Part shown: positions 1 through 8,700 of the stretch, in pieces
Numbering within the stretch: position 1 is the first letter of the stretch
Layout: the number at the start of each line of letters is the position of its first letter
Assembly (NCBI GenBank): GCA_016866775.1
Contig: VGLJ01000042.1
Location: 1 to 42,552 of the forward strand
DNA length: 42,552 nt
From: Candidatus Rokuibacteriota bacterium
GTDB lineage: Bacteria; Methylomirabilota; Methylomirabilia; Rokubacteriales; CSP1-6
Direction: 5' to 3'
The notes under the pieces: model-generated
What the model was told of the DNA's origin: nothing
The model's database searches: none
What the model saw: only the letters and a program-made list of their open reading frames with translations
Program-made: the position numbers and the translations under genes

Positions 1-129
1 GCGAGCACGCGCGTTGGTCTGCATCACCCGCATGAGGTGGGTGGTGCCGCGACCCGGGACGCGGACAGCGCCGTCGCGGTCGAGCGCGGCCGCCTCCCTC
101 AAGAGAGCGAAGCGCCTGCGCTGGTCCAT
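1..129 (-). CDS. Partial unknown protein, N-terminus only
   Basis: An open frame on the minus strand begins with ATG at 129 (an in-frame alternative ATG lies at 150) and runs off the left edge of the window without a stop. The visible residues read MDQRRRFALLREAAALDRDG and continue with charged residues; I do not recognise a family. On the minus strand a TTGACT hexamer (163-158) lies 17 bases before TAGTTA (140-135), which would start transcription near 128 and favour the ATG at 129. The gene would be divergent from the acyl-CoA synthetase. Too little is visible to assign a function, and the frame could be chance in such GC-rich DNA. Confidence 0.35.
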   Translation of the reverse strand, partial: MDQRRRFALLREAAALDRDGAVRVPGRGTTHLMRVMQTNARAR

Positions 130-212
130 ACGGATAACTACCAGACGCATGACGAGTAGTCAAAAGGGGTGCGAACGCACCGCCCGAGCGGTGGTGTGGG
201 ACTGGGTCCCGC

Positions 213-241
213 TTGACGGGCTCGCCGCTACACGGTCTATT
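213..241 (+). promoter_or_regulatory. Sigma-70-like promoter of the acyl-CoA synthetase
   Basis: TTGACG (213-218), a 17-base spacer and TCTATT (236-241) lie directly before the ATG at 248. Only six bases separate the -10 hexamer from the start codon and no Shine-Dalgarno sequence is present, so the transcript would be leaderless or nearly so. This supports choosing 248 as the start over the far-upstream starts in the same frame. Confidence 0.5.
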
Positions 242-247
242 CGCCGC

Positions 248-2188
248 ATGGACACGAGCCAGGTGGTGTGGCGTCCCTCGCCGGAAGTCATCGAGCGCAG
301 TCGACTCGCGCGTTTCCTCAAGAAGCTGCAGGTCCCGTCCGTCGAAGCCCTTCACAAGCGGTCGGTCGAGGATCCCGCGTGGTACTGGGACGCGGTCGTC
401 CGCGACCTCGGGATTCGCTGGACGCGCCCCTACACGCGCGTGCTCGACGAGTCGCGCGGTGTCGCCTGGCCCCGCTGGTTCGAAGGCGGTCTGCTGAACT
501 TCAGCGACAACTGTGTCGACCGTCATCTCGATGCCGGCCGCGGCAACCATCCCGCGATCATCTGGGAAGGCGACGACGGCACCACGCGCACGCTGACGTA
601 TGCGGAGCTCGCGCGCGAGATCAACCGGCTCGCGAACGCGCTGACCCGTCTCGGCATTCGCAAGGGCGATCGCGTCGGCATCTTCCTGCCGATGTCGCCC
701 GAGGCCGTCATCGCCACGCTCGCGGTCCTGCGGCTCGGCGCGATCTACACGCCATGCTTCTCCGGGTTCGGCGCGCAGGCCGTCGTCGCCCGCGTGCAGG
801 ACGCGGAAGCGAAGCTGCTGATCACGGCCGACGGCTTCCAGCGCCGCGGCCAGGTCGTCAAGCTGAAGGAGACCGCGGACGAAGCGGTGGCGCAGTGCCC
901 GAGCGTCGAGACCGTGCTCGTCTACCGCCGGCTCGGCCGCGAGATCCCGTGGAACGCGTCGCGCGACGCGTGGTGGCACGAGAGCGTCGAGCGCGAATCG
1001 GATCGTGCCGCGGCCGTGCCCGTCGACGCCGACCATCCCGCGCTCATCATCTATACGTCGGGGACCACGGGACGGCCGAAGGGCACCGTGCTGACGCAGG
1101 CCGGCTTTCTTCTGAAGTGCGGGCACGACTTCGCCTACTGCATGGACGTGGGCGCGGACGACCGGCTCTTCTGGCTCACCGACCTCGGCTGGCTGATGGG
1201 ACCGATGCAGATCACGGCCGCGCTGGTCAACGGCGGCACGGCGGTGATGTTCGAGGGCGTGCAGGACTATCCCGCGCCCGATCGTCTCTGGTCGATCGTC
1301 GAGCGCCACCGCGTGACGATCATGGGACTCTCGCCGACCGCGGTGCGCGCGCTGATGCCGCACGGCGACTCGCATCCGCGCCGCCACGTGCTCTCGTCGC
1401 TGCGCATCCTCGCGTCGACGGGCGAGCCGTGGAACCCCGAGCCGTATCGCTGGCTCTTCGAGGTCGTCGGGCAGGGGCGCTTGCCGATCATCAACTACAC
1501 CGGCGGTACGGAGATCTCCGGCGGCATCCTCGGCTGCTTCCCGATCACGCCGATCAAGCCGTGCTCGTTCTACGGACCGATCCCCGGGATGGCGGCGGAC
1601 TGCTACGACGAGAACGGCAAGCCCGTGCGCGGGGCCGTCGGCGAGCTCGTGATCACGCGGCCGTGGCCGGGGATGACGCAAGGCTTCTGGCAGGACCGCG
1701 CGCGCTACGAGGAGACGTACTGGTCGCGCTGGGACAACGTGTGGGTCCACGGCGACTGGGCGTACGTCGACGACGACGGCTTCTGGTTCCTGCAGGGCCG
1801 CTCCGACGACACGCTGAAGATCGCGGGCAAGCGCCTCGGGCCGGCGGAAGTCGAATCGGTGCTCGTGGGCCACGACGCGGTCGCCGAGGCGGGTGTGATC
1901 GGCGTGCCGCACGAGGTCAAGGGCGAGTCGGTCGTCTGCTTCGTCGTGCTGAAGCCCGGCGTGACCGCGTCGGAGCCGCTGCGCGGCGAGCTCTCGGGGC
2001 GCGTCGCGCACGCGATGGGCAAGGCGCTCAAGCCGGAGAAGATCCTGTTCGCGCGCGAGCTGCCGAAGACGCGCAGCGCGAAGATCATGCGCCGCGTGAT
2101 CCGCGCGACGTACCTCGGCAAGGAGCCGGGCGACCTCAGCTCGCTCGAGAACCCGGCGGCGGTGAAGGCGGTGGCCGAGGCGACGTGA
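248..2188 (+). CDS. Acetyl/acyl-CoA synthetase, AMP-forming
   Basis: A 646-residue ANL-superfamily enzyme that activates a carboxylic acid with ATP and CoA through an acyl-adenylate. The adenylate-forming loop YTSGTTGRPKG starts near residue 269. The YTGGTEISGG segment is the A5-like motif, GRSDDTLKIAGKR near residue 517 is the hinge region, and the late catalytic lysine is in SAKIMRR (about residue 612). Length and the N-terminal extension (WYWDAVVRDLG type) match acetyl-CoA synthetase-like proteins of about 650 residues. The substrate cannot be fixed: acetate, propionate and other short acids are possible. The open frame extends upstream to 14, but that part has no family character and ATG 248 fits the promoter. 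The gene stands alone, followed by the thiamine operon. Confidence 0.9.
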   Translation: MDTSQVVWRPSPEVIERSRLARFLKKLQVPSVEALHKRSVEDPAWYWDAVVRDLGIRWTRPYTRVLDESRGVAWPRWFEGGLLNFSDNCVDRHLDAGRGNHPAIIWEGDDGTTRTLTYAELAREINRLANALTRLGIRKGDRVGIFLPMSPEAVIATLAVLRLGAIYTPCFSGFGAQAVVARVQDAEAKLLITADGFQRRGQVVKLKETADEAVAQCPSVETVLVYRRLGREIPWNASRDAWWHESVERESDRAAAVPVDADHPALIIYTSGTTGRPKGTVLTQAGFLLKCGHDFAYCMDVGADDRLFWLTDLGWLMGPMQITAALVNGGTAVMFEGVQDYPAPDRLWSIVERHRVTIMGLSPTAVRALMPHGDSHPRRHVLSSLRILASTGEPWNPEPYRWLFEVVGQGRLPIINYTGGTEISGGILGCFPITPIKPCSFYGPIPGMAADCYDENGKPVRGAVGELVITRPWPGMTQGFWQDRARYEETYWSRWDNVWVHGDWAYVDDDGFWFLQGRSDDTLKIAGKRLGPAEVESVLVGHDAVAEAGVIGVPHEVKGESVVCFVVLKPGVTASEPLRGELSGRVAHAMGKALKPEKILFARELPKTRSAKIMRRVIRATYLGKEPGDLSSLENPAAVKAVAEAT

Positions 2189-2194
2189 CGGGGA

Positions 2195-2200
2195 TATACT
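2195..2200 (+). promoter_or_regulatory. -10 element of the thiamine operon
   Basis: TATACT matches the sigma-70 -10 consensus at five of six bases. It would start transcription around 2207, just before the first helix of the TPP riboswitch at 2211. No good -35 hexamer is seen at the usual distance (TGGCCG at 2172-2177). Confidence 0.5.
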
Positions 2201-2210
2201 CACCCTCGTC

Positions 2211-2298
2211 CGTCGTGGGGGGAGGATTCCTGAGAACCGGGTGCGGCCCGGGACCCCTCGAACCTGATCCGGGTAATGCCGGCGAAGGGAACACGGCG
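2211..2298 (+). promoter_or_regulatory. TPP riboswitch (THI element)
   Basis: The conserved THI-box segments are all present in order: a G-rich start, CTGAGA (2230-2235), ACCC, GAACCTGATCCGGGTAATGCC (about 2260-2280), and GGCGAAGGGA. The closing helix P1 is visible as CGTCGTG (2211-2217) pairing with CACGGCG (2292-2298), with one G-U pair. The class binds thiamine pyrophosphate and represses thiamine genes; here it precedes thiS-thiG-thiE-thiO, as expected. Confidence 0.95.
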
Positions 2299-2312
2299 AG
2301 ACGGAGTCGGCG

Positions 2313-2344
2313 CGGCCGCACCCTTTTGTGGAGGGGGGCGGCCG
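2313..2344 (+). promoter_or_regulatory. Riboswitch expression platform hairpin masking the thiS ribosome site
   Basis: CGGCCG (2313-2318) pairs with CGGCCG (2339-2344). The stem continues through C-G pairs (2319 and 2321-2323 with 2338 and 2336-2334) around one A-G mismatch. The 3' arm contains most of the purine-rich GGAGGGGGG stretch (2330-2338) that serves as Shine-Dalgarno sequence for thiS. There is no U-run after the stem. This suggests control at translation initiation rather than transcription termination. The fold was drawn by eye. Confidence 0.6.
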
Positions 2345-2347
2345 TTC

Positions 2348-2554
2348 GTGTTTGTGAAGATCACCGTCAACGGACAGCCCACGCTCGTCGAGGCCGGCAT
2401 CACGGTCGACGGCCTCCTCGACACCCTCAACATCAAGCGCCAGTACACCGCGGTGGCGGTCAACCGTGAGATCACGCCGAAGAGCGAGTACGGAACGGTG
2501 AAGCTCTCGGAAGGCGACAAGGTCGAGATCGTGCGACCGATGGGTGGCGGATGA
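2348..2554 (+). CDS. thiS: ThiS, sulfur carrier protein for thiazole synthesis
   Basis: A 68-residue ubiquitin-like carrier that delivers sulfur, as a C-terminal thiocarboxylate, to thiazole synthase ThiG. The family hallmark, a C-terminal Gly-Gly, is present (RPMGGG end). The body shows the beta-grasp pattern ([27 protein letters not shown]). GTG at 2348 is chosen because the purine-rich GGAGGGGGG run lies before it at normal spacing; GTG at 2354 is an alternative. It is first in the thi operon and directly controlled by the TPP riboswitch. Its stop overlaps an in-frame ATG (2551) of thiG. No thiF adenylyltransferase is seen in this window. Confidence 0.93.
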   Translation: MFVKITVNGQPTLVEAGITVDGLLDTLNIKRQYTAVAVNREITPKSEYGTVKLSEGDKVEIVRPMGGG

Positions 2555-2595
2555 GCGACGTCCCGGCGCTCGTGATGGACTGTGGGGGAAAGAAC

Positions 2596-3378
2596 ATGTA
2601 CGACACCAATCTCGTGCTGGGCGGCAAGGACTTCAGCTCGCGGCTCATCGTGGGCACGGGCAAGTACTCCTCGAACGAGGTGATGCGCACCGCGATCGAG
2701 GAATCGGGCGCGGAGATCGTGACGGTGGCGATCCGCCGCGTCGCGCTGCCGGGGAGCGGCGAGTCGATCCTCGACGTCATCGATCCCAAGCGCTACACGC
2801 TGCTGCCGAACACCGCGGGCTGCTACACCGCGGACGAAGCGATCCGCACGTGCTATCTCGCGCGCGAGGCGGGCCTCGGCGAGATGGTGAAGCTCGAGGT
2901 CATCGGCGACCAGCGCACGCTGTTCCCCGACGTGCAGGGGCTCCTGGAAGCGACGAAGACGCTCGCGCGCGACGGCTTCACGGTGATGCCGTACACGAAT
3001 GACGACCCCGTGATGGCCAAGAAGCTCGAGGACGCCGGCGCGGCGTGCGTGATGCCGCTCGGGGCCCCGATCGGCTCGGGCCTCGGCATCCGCAACCCGT
3101 ACAACATCAAGATCATCCTCGAGACGGTGTCGGTGCCGGTCATCGTCGACGCCGGCGTCGGGACCGCGTCGGACGCCGCGATCGCGATGGAGCTGGGCTG
3201 CGACGGTGTCCTGATGAATACGGCCATCGCCGCGGCCTCCGACCCGGTCAGCATGGCGAAGGCGATGCGCCTGGGCGTGCAGGCGGGTCGCCTCGCCTAC
3301 AAGTCGGGCCGCATGGGCAAGAAGCTGTACGCCACCGCGTCCTCACCGCTCGAGGGCGTGCCCGATTGGACCAGCTGA
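2596..3378 (+). CDS. thiG: ThiG, thiazole synthase
   Basis: Forms the thiazole phosphate of thiamine from deoxyxylulose 5-phosphate, dehydroglycine and the ThiS thiocarboxylate. The product has 260 residues, the usual family length, with the N-terminal family pattern [14 protein letters not shown], the substrate-lysine region MVKLEVIGD, and the phosphate-binding [20 protein letters not shown] segment. ATG 2596 is preferred because it follows GGGGGAAAG and gives the family N-terminus. ATG 2551, overlapping the thiS stop as ATGA, would add 15 residues. The end of thiG overlaps the thiE start. Confidence 0.93.
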   Translation: MYDTNLVLGGKDFSSRLIVGTGKYSSNEVMRTAIEESGAEIVTVAIRRVALPGSGESILDVIDPKRYTLLPNTAGCYTADEAIRTCYLAREAGLGEMVKLEVIGDQRTLFPDVQGLLEATKTLARDGFTVMPYTNDDPVMAKKLEDAGAACVMPLGAPIGSGLGIRNPYNIKIILETVSVPVIVDAGVGTASDAAIAMELGCDGVLMNTAIAAASDPVSMAKAMRLGVQAGRLAYKSGRMGKKLYATASSPLEGVPDWTS

Positions 3379-3977
3379 GGCTCTGCCTCGTCACCGATCG
3401 GGCAGGAACACGCGGCCGCGACCTCGTCGAGGTCGCGGCCGCGTGTGCCGCCGCGGGCCTCCCCGCGGTGGAAGTGCGTGAGAAGGATCTCGGACCCGCC
3501 GATCTCGCCGCCCTCTGTCGTCGCATCCGCGCGCTGCACGGAGCACCGTTCCTGATCGTCAACGACCGCGTCGACGTCGCCCTCGCTGTCGGCGCCGACG
3601 GCGTGCAGCGCACGCACAGCTCGCTGTCGGTGGAGGAGCTGAAGGCGGTGGCCGACAAGCGAACGCGTGTCGGCGCGTCCGTGCACGGCCTGGATGAAGC
3701 GAGGGCCGCGGCCCAGCAGGGCGCCGACTGGCTGTTCTTCGGCCCGGTCTACGACACGCCGTCGAAGCGTCGGTACGGCGCGCCGCAGGGCCTCGCGGCG
3801 CTGGAGCAGGTGACCGCCGCGGTGCAGATTCCCGTGATCGCGATCGGTGGGATCACGCCCGATCGCGTGGCGGAGGTACGGGCCGCCGGAGCGCATGGCG
3901 TCGCCGTGATCTCCGCGATCCTGTTCGCCGACGATCCGGCCGCGGCGACACGCCGCTTCCTCGACGCGCTCGCATGA
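3366..3977 (+). CDS. thiE: ThiE, thiamine-phosphate synthase
   Basis: Joins the pyrimidine (HMP-PP) and thiazole phosphate moieties into thiamine phosphate. This 203-residue TIM-barrel protein shows LCLVTDR at the start, the loop [10 protein letters not shown], and the C-terminal [12 protein letters not shown] phosphate site. TTG at 3366 is the chosen start: it follows GAGGG (3352-3356) at nine bases and overlaps the thiG end by 13 bases. Longer open frame upstream is only antisense-style extension inside thiG. The family's usual GVHLGQ segment reads GVQRTHSS here, a mild divergence. The stop overlaps the thiO ATG (ATGA). Confidence 0.92.
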   Translation: MDQLRLCLVTDRAGTRGRDLVEVAAACAAAGLPAVEVREKDLGPADLAALCRRIRALHGAPFLIVNDRVDVALAVGADGVQRTHSSLSVEELKAVADKRTRVGASVHGLDEARAAAQQGADWLFFGPVYDTPSKRRYGAPQGLAALEQVTAAVQIPVIAIGGITPDRVAEVRAAGAHGVAVISAILFADDPAAATRRFLDALA

Positions 3978-5086
3978 AGATCCTCGTCGTCGGAGGCGGC
4001 ATCATCGGGTGCGCCAGCGCGTACGAGCTCGCGAAAGCAGGGTGCGCGGTGACCGTGCTGGAGCGTTCGACGCCAGGTGCGGAAGCGTCGGGCGCGGCGG
4101 CCGGACTGCTCACGGTGCTCGGCGGGTCCGCGGTGACGGCCTTCGGCGAGCTCGCCCTCGAGAGCTGGCGCCGCTATCCCGAAGTCGTGCGCGAGCTGCG
4201 CGACCGCACCGGCATCGACGTCGAGCACGTCACGCACGGGACGATCTATCCGCTCGCCACCGCCGAGGACGTGCGCGCCGCCGAGGCGAAGCTCCGGCAT
4301 CCGTGGGCGCGGGAGATCGGCATCGAGGCGTGGGACGCCGGTGACGTGCGCAGCCGCGAGCCGGCGCTCGCGACCAGCGTGCGCGGCGCGATGTTCATCC
4401 GCGGCGACCACTGGGTGAACAACCAGCGCCTCGTGGTCGCCTACGCCCAGGCGGCGGTCGGCGCCGGTGTCGCGATGATGACGGGAGCCGCGGTGTCGCG
4501 CATCGTGGTCGAGGACGGCCACGCCCGCGGCGTGATCGTCGACGGCGAGCCGTACGAGGCCGACGCGGTCCTGCTCGCCGCGGGCGCGTGGACCGGAGCG
4601 CTCGCGGCATCGTTCGGCGCGCGGCTGCGCGTGGAGCCGCGCAAGGGGCAGATGGTCGCGCTCACGCACGTGCCGCAGATCCTGACGCACGCGATCCACG
4701 GCGAGGACGTCTACCTCGTGCCGCGCGCGTCCGGCGAGCTCTTGATCGGCGCCACGGTCGAGCAGGTCGGCTTCCAGCGATCGGTCACCGCGATCGGCAT
4801 CGCGGGGCTCCTCACCGCCGCGATGACGCTCGTGCCCGGCCTCGCCTCGCTGCCGATCAGCCGGACGTGGTATGGCTTTCGTCCATGGGCGCCGGACAGC
4901 CTGCCGATCCTCGGCCCGTGGCCCGGGATCGACGGACTCTTCGTGGCGACGGCACACTATCGCAACGGGATCCTGCTCGCGCCGATCACGGCGCGGCTGA
5001 TGACCGAGTGGATGACGCACGGGCAGCCGTCGCTGGACGTGAAGGACTTTCTTCCTGACCGCTTCATAAAGGACCGACGATCATGA
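3974..5086 (+). CDS. thiO: ThiO, glycine oxidase
   Basis: An FAD-dependent oxidase that makes the dehydroglycine needed by ThiG in aerobes. The 370-residue protein starts with the dinucleotide-binding fold VVGGGIIGCASAYELAKAG followed by an acidic LERS end. It carries the DAO-family C-terminal segment WYGFRPWAPDSLPILGPW and an RNGILLAP motif near the end. It overlaps thiE by four bases and the next gene by four bases (ATGA), so it is translated as part of the riboswitch-controlled operon. Using ThiO rather than ThiH implies an oxygen-using version of the pathway. Confidence 0.92.
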   Translation: MKILVVGGGIIGCASAYELAKAGCAVTVLERSTPGAEASGAAAGLLTVLGGSAVTAFGELALESWRRYPEVVRELRDRTGIDVEHVTHGTIYPLATAEDVRAAEAKLRHPWAREIGIEAWDAGDVRSREPALATSVRGAMFIRGDHWVNNQRLVVAYAQAAVGAGVAMMTGAAVSRIVVEDGHARGVIVDGEPYEADAVLLAAGAWTGALAASFGARLRVEPRKGQMVALTHVPQILTHAIHGEDVYLVPRASGELLIGATVEQVGFQRSVTAIGIAGLLTAAMTLVPGLASLPISRTWYGFRPWAPDSLPILGPWPGIDGLFVATAHYRNGILLAPITARLMTEWMTHGQPSLDVKDFLPDRFIKDRRS

Positions 5087-6414
5087 CGAAAGACGATCTC
5101 AAGCAGCAGGTGCTCACGGCGATCGACCGGCGCGCGGAGGACATCATCGGCCTCGGCGAGCAGATCCGCCGCCACCCGGAGCTCGGCTTCAAGGAGTTCA
5201 AGACCGCGAAGGCCGTCGAGGAGACGCTCGGCAAGCTCGGGCTCTCGCCGAAGGGCGGCCTCGCGATCACCGGCGTGCGCGGGGACCTCCGCGGCCAGGC
5301 CGGCGACGGCCCGACGTTCGCGATGCTCGGTGAGCTCGACGCGCTGGTCGTCGCCGGGCATCCGGAAGCCGATCCCGCGACCGGCGCCGCGCACGCGTGC
5401 GGCCACAACGCGCAGATCGCCGGGCTCCTCGGCGCCGCGATGGGCCTCGTCGACACGAAGGCCGCGCAGCATCTCGCGGGCCGGCTCGTGTTCTTCGCGG
5501 TGCCCGCGGAAGAGTACGGCGACGTGGAGTGGCGCGTGAGCCAGGCGCGCGCGGGGAAGCTCGAGTTCCTCGGCGGCAAGCCGGAGCTGATGCGCCTGGG
5601 CCACTTCGACGACGTCGAGCTCTCCATGATGATCCACGGCACCTCGCGGCCGGAAGACGGCAAGGCCGGCGTGCCGACGTCCAACAACGGCTGCATCGTG
5701 AAGACCGTGCGCTACATCGGCAAGGCGGCGCACGCGGGCGGCGCGCCGCACATGGGGGTCAACGCGCTCTACGCCGCGCAGATCGCGCTCATGGGTATCA
5801 ACGCGATCCGCGAGACGTTCCGCGACGAGGACACGATCCGCGTGCACCCGATCATCACGCACGGCGGCTCGCAGGTGAACGTCATCCCCGGCGACGTGCG
5901 GCTCGAGACCTACGTGCGCGGTCGCACGGTCGACGCGATCATGGCGGCCAACACGCGCGTCGACCGCGCGTTGCGCGCGGGCGCGCTCGCGCTCGGCGCG
6001 AAGGTCGAGATCGAGACGCTGCCGGGCTACATGCCGATGGAGTGCGACCGCACCATGGCCGGCTTGTTCAAGGCGACGATGGCGAAGCTCGTCGGCGAGG
6101 AGCACTTCCGCGAGATCCCGCACCGCACCGGCTCGACCGACATGGGCGACCTGAGCCAGGTGATGCCGATCCTCCACCCCTACATCGGTGGCGCGCGCGG
6201 CTCCGGCCACGGCGCCGACTACGAGATCGTGGACAAGCCGCTGATGTACGTCACGCCCGCGAAGGCGCTCGCGTCGATGGCGATCGACCTGCTCTACGAC
6301 GGCGCGTCGGGCGCGAAGCAGGTCCTGAAAGCGGCGAAGCCGCCGATGACACGCGAGCAGTACCTGTCGTTCCAGCGCTCGGTGGCGAAGCGCGAGGTCT
6401 ACGAGGGGTCCTGA
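5083..6414 (+). CDS. M20D-type amidohydrolase in the thiamine operon
   Basis: A 443-residue metal-dependent amide hydrolase of the M20 family, closest in style to AbgB/aminoacylase-type members. Visible features are RRHPELGFKEFKT near the N-terminus, the metal-site segment AAHACGHNAQ, EEYGD, and the SQVNVIPGDVRLE dimerisation-domain pattern. AAAGGA lies before the ATG, which overlaps the thiO stop (ATGA). This coupling suggests a role in thiamine or thiamine-precursor metabolism. The M20 enzyme YlmB of Bacillus, which deformylates a thiamine breakdown product, is a precedent, though it belongs to another M20 branch. The substrate is unknown. Confidence 0.85.
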   Translation: MTKDDLKQQVLTAIDRRAEDIIGLGEQIRRHPELGFKEFKTAKAVEETLGKLGLSPKGGLAITGVRGDLRGQAGDGPTFAMLGELDALVVAGHPEADPATGAAHACGHNAQIAGLLGAAMGLVDTKAAQHLAGRLVFFAVPAEEYGDVEWRVSQARAGKLEFLGGKPELMRLGHFDDVELSMMIHGTSRPEDGKAGVPTSNNGCIVKTVRYIGKAAHAGGAPHMGVNALYAAQIALMGINAIRETFRDEDTIRVHPIITHGGSQVNVIPGDVRLETYVRGRTVDAIMAANTRVDRALRAGALALGAKVEIETLPGYMPMECDRTMAGLFKATMAKLVGEEHFREIPHRTGSTDMGDLSQVMPILHPYIGGARGSGHGADYEIVDKPLMYVTPAKALASMAIDLLYDGASGAKQVLKAAKPPMTREQYLSFQRSVAKREVYEGS

Positions 6415-6417
6415 TCG

Positions 6418-8688
6418 TCACGGGGCGGCGGACGCCAGCTCGGCGTCCGCCTGCTCCGCCCAGAAGCGCATGTCCATGGCGCGGAGATTCGCGAGCGCGG
6501 CGGTCAGCTGGGGCCGAGCCTGCGCGGAGTCTCCCACCCGCCGATAGAGGCGGCCAAGCTCGAGCTGGCAGCGGGCGACGAGCGGGCGCATCCCCAGCTC
6601 CTCGGCGAGAGCGCGCGCCTGTTCCAGGTAGTGCCCGGCACCTTCGAGCTCTCCGAACAGTCGGAGCGCGTAGGCGCGATTGCCGCGCTCGCCATGGGTG
6701 TCGGCGAGAGCGAGCGCCCGCTCGGCGGCGCGCCGGGCGTCATCGACGCGGCCGCTCCAGAGATACGCCTCGGCGAGGTGAGTCATCCGGCGCGACTGCC
6801 ACCAGAGGCCCCGCAACGAGGCGCTCCGCTCGACGGCGTCCTCCAGGAGCGGCACCGCCTCGGCGAGACGTCCGGTCATGGCGTACGCGTACCCGAGCCA
6901 GCTCGCGAAGGCGAACAGGACGGGAATCTCGTAGTCGCGGCAGAGCGTCTCGAATCGCTCGAGCGCGGGGATCGCGCGCGCGTAGTCGCCCTTGATGCAG
7001 TGGGCGTGACCGAGCGTGGCGTGCGCGAGCGTCAGGCTGTAAGGCTGAGCCGCTTCCTCGGCGATACGGATCGCCTCTTCACCGTGGGCGATCGCGTCGG
7101 GAAACACTCCGAGCTCCGCCAGAGGCATGACCAGCCAGGAGCGCCAGAGCACGGCGGGCAGGCCGATGAACCCGAAGCGCCGCCCGGCCGGTTGCCCCTC
7201 GAGCAAATCGGCACTTCGCCGCAGGAAGGTGATCGCCGTCGGAAGATTTCCGGCCCCGATATGAGCGAACCCGAGCAGGACCCTCGCGACGGCCTGGAAG
7301 GGGACGAGACCCGCTGATTCCGCCATGGCGAGCCCACGCTCGCCGGTCTCGATGGCCGCCGCATGCTCTCCCATCGTCGTGAGGCAGAAGGGTCGGAGGA
7401 CGTTGACGCGCCCGAGCCGCGCGTCGTCGCGTAACCCATGGGCCAGCGCTTCGGCCTCGCGCAAGCCGTCCAGAGCGCGTGGAAGCTCCGCGAGCGGGAA
7501 GAACAGCGCGGCACGCATCATCTCGAGGTTGTACGCCGCTTCGCTTCGGCCCATGCCCTCGGGCAGATGTGTCACCACCTCCAGGGCCTGCTCGGAGTAC
7601 GCGACGGCTTCGCGACTCGCCGAGCACGCCACCGCGTCGTTGCCCGCCAGCCGGAGATAGCGGACCGCCCTGTCCCAGATTTCGCCGTGCCGGTAATGGA
7701 CGCCGAGCGCTCCATGATGCGGCGCGAGCGCGTCCCCGTACGTCGACTCGATCGCGTTGCCGACGGCGGCGTGAAGCCGCGTGCGGCGCGCCGGGAGCAG
7801 CGCGCCGTAGGCGACCTGGCGAATGCGGTCGTGCGCGAAGTCGAGCCGGACGCCGACGCCGTGCAACACACGGCGCCGGACGAGCTCCTCGACGCCGGCC
7901 GCCGCCTCGCGCTCGTCGAGCCCCGCCGCGCGCTGCAGCAGCGCGAAGTCGAACTGGCGTCCGATGACGGCGGCGACGGCGACGACGTCCCGCGCCAGCG
8001 GGCTCAGCCGCTCGAGCCGGCTGCCGATCGCTTCGCGCACCCGCTCCGGGAGCGCGATGGTCGACGGACCGAAGCGGTGGCCCTCGTGGAGCGCGCGCAT
8101 CGTTTCCACGGCGACGAACGGGTTGCCCTCGCTCAGCGTCCAGACTTGCTCCGCCACGTGACCGAGCGCGGCCTGGTGTGTTCCGGCGCTGCCGAGGATC
8201 TGCACGAGGTCGTGCGTCTCCGCCTCGGAGAGCGGTGACAATGTGAGCGCCGCGACGTGGCGCTCCGCACGCAGCTCCTCCATGACCCGGCGCAGGAGCG
8301 GGGCCTCGCCGATCTCCTCCGCTCGGCTCGTTCCGACGAGCAGGAGCGGCCAGCCTCCTGCGCGACGGGCGAGAAACCCGAACAGTCTCACGCTCATCTC
8401 GTCCGCCCAGTGCAGGTCCTCGAGGATCACCGCGAACGGCGGCGTCACCGTCAGGATCTCGAGCAGCCGAGCCACCGCTTCGAAGAGGCGGAGATAGTCG
8501 TCCGATGCCGATGCCGGGCCGGGGCTCGCCTCGGCGATCTCGGGCAGCAAGCGGGCCAGCTCGGCGCGTCGGGTCGGGTCGAGACTCCCGAGCACGCCGC
8601 GGTCGAGCCCGGTGACGGCGGCGCGTAGCGCCTCGACCCAGGGACCGAACGGCAGGATCTGCTCCGTCTCGTAGCAGCGCCCTACCAC
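6418..8688 (-). CDS. BTAD-type ATPase regulator, C-terminal part (split by amber)
   Basis: This is the downstream 756 residues of a large transcriptional regulator. It lies in the same reading frame as the upstream part (8701-9675) and is separated from it only by a TAG codon at 8703-8701. It begins in the middle of the ATPase domain (VVVGRCYETEQILPFGPW), carries the Walker B segment ILEDLHWADEMS, a winged-helix-like region, and then a long array of TPR-like repeats (ALAEELGM, LGRLYRRVGD). The GTG start at 8688 is only the first start codon after the stop; no ribosome site supports it. Read through, the full protein would have 1085 residues. It is either a pseudogene, a sequencing error or a genuinely split protein. 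Confidence 0.75.
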   Translation of the reverse strand: MVGRCYETEQILPFGPWVEALRAAVTGLDRGVLGSLDPTRRAELARLLPEIAEASPGPASASDDYLRLFEAVARLLEILTVTPPFAVILEDLHWADEMSVRLFGFLARRAGGWPLLLVGTSRAEEIGEAPLLRRVMEELRAERHVAALTLSPLSEAETHDLVQILGSAGTHQAALGHVAEQVWTLSEGNPFVAVETMRALHEGHRFGPSTIALPERVREAIGSRLERLSPLARDVVAVAAVIGRQFDFALLQRAAGLDEREAAAGVEELVRRRVLHGVGVRLDFAHDRIRQVAYGALLPARRTRLHAAVGNAIESTYGDALAPHHGALGVHYRHGEIWDRAVRYLRLAGNDAVACSASREAVAYSEQALEVVTHLPEGMGRSEAAYNLEMMRAALFFPLAELPRALDGLREAEALAHGLRDDARLGRVNVLRPFCLTTMGEHAAAIETGERGLAMAESAGLVPFQAVARVLLGFAHIGAGNLPTAITFLRRSADLLEGQPAGRRFGFIGLPAVLWRSWLVMPLAELGVFPDAIAHGEEAIRIAEEAAQPYSLTLAHATLGHAHCIKGDYARAIPALERFETLCRDYEIPVLFAFASWLGYAYAMTGRLAEAVPLLEDAVERSASLRGLWWQSRRMTHLAEAYLWSGRVDDARRAAERALALADTHGERGNRAYALRLFGELEGAGHYLEQARALAEELGMRPLVARCQLELGRLYRRVGDSAQARPQLTAALANLRAMDMRFWAEQADAELASAAP

Positions 8689-8700
8689 GACATAGCCGTC

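Noticed and set aside
1-247. Upstream extension of the acyl-CoA synthetase frame to position 14
   Set aside because: The extra 78 residues have no family similarity, and a promoter-like TTGACG/TCTATT pair lies just before ATG 248.
3749-5020. A 423-residue minus-strand frame opposite thiE and thiO
   Set aside because: Same antisense low-complexity composition. thiE and thiO motifs on the plus strand are unambiguous.
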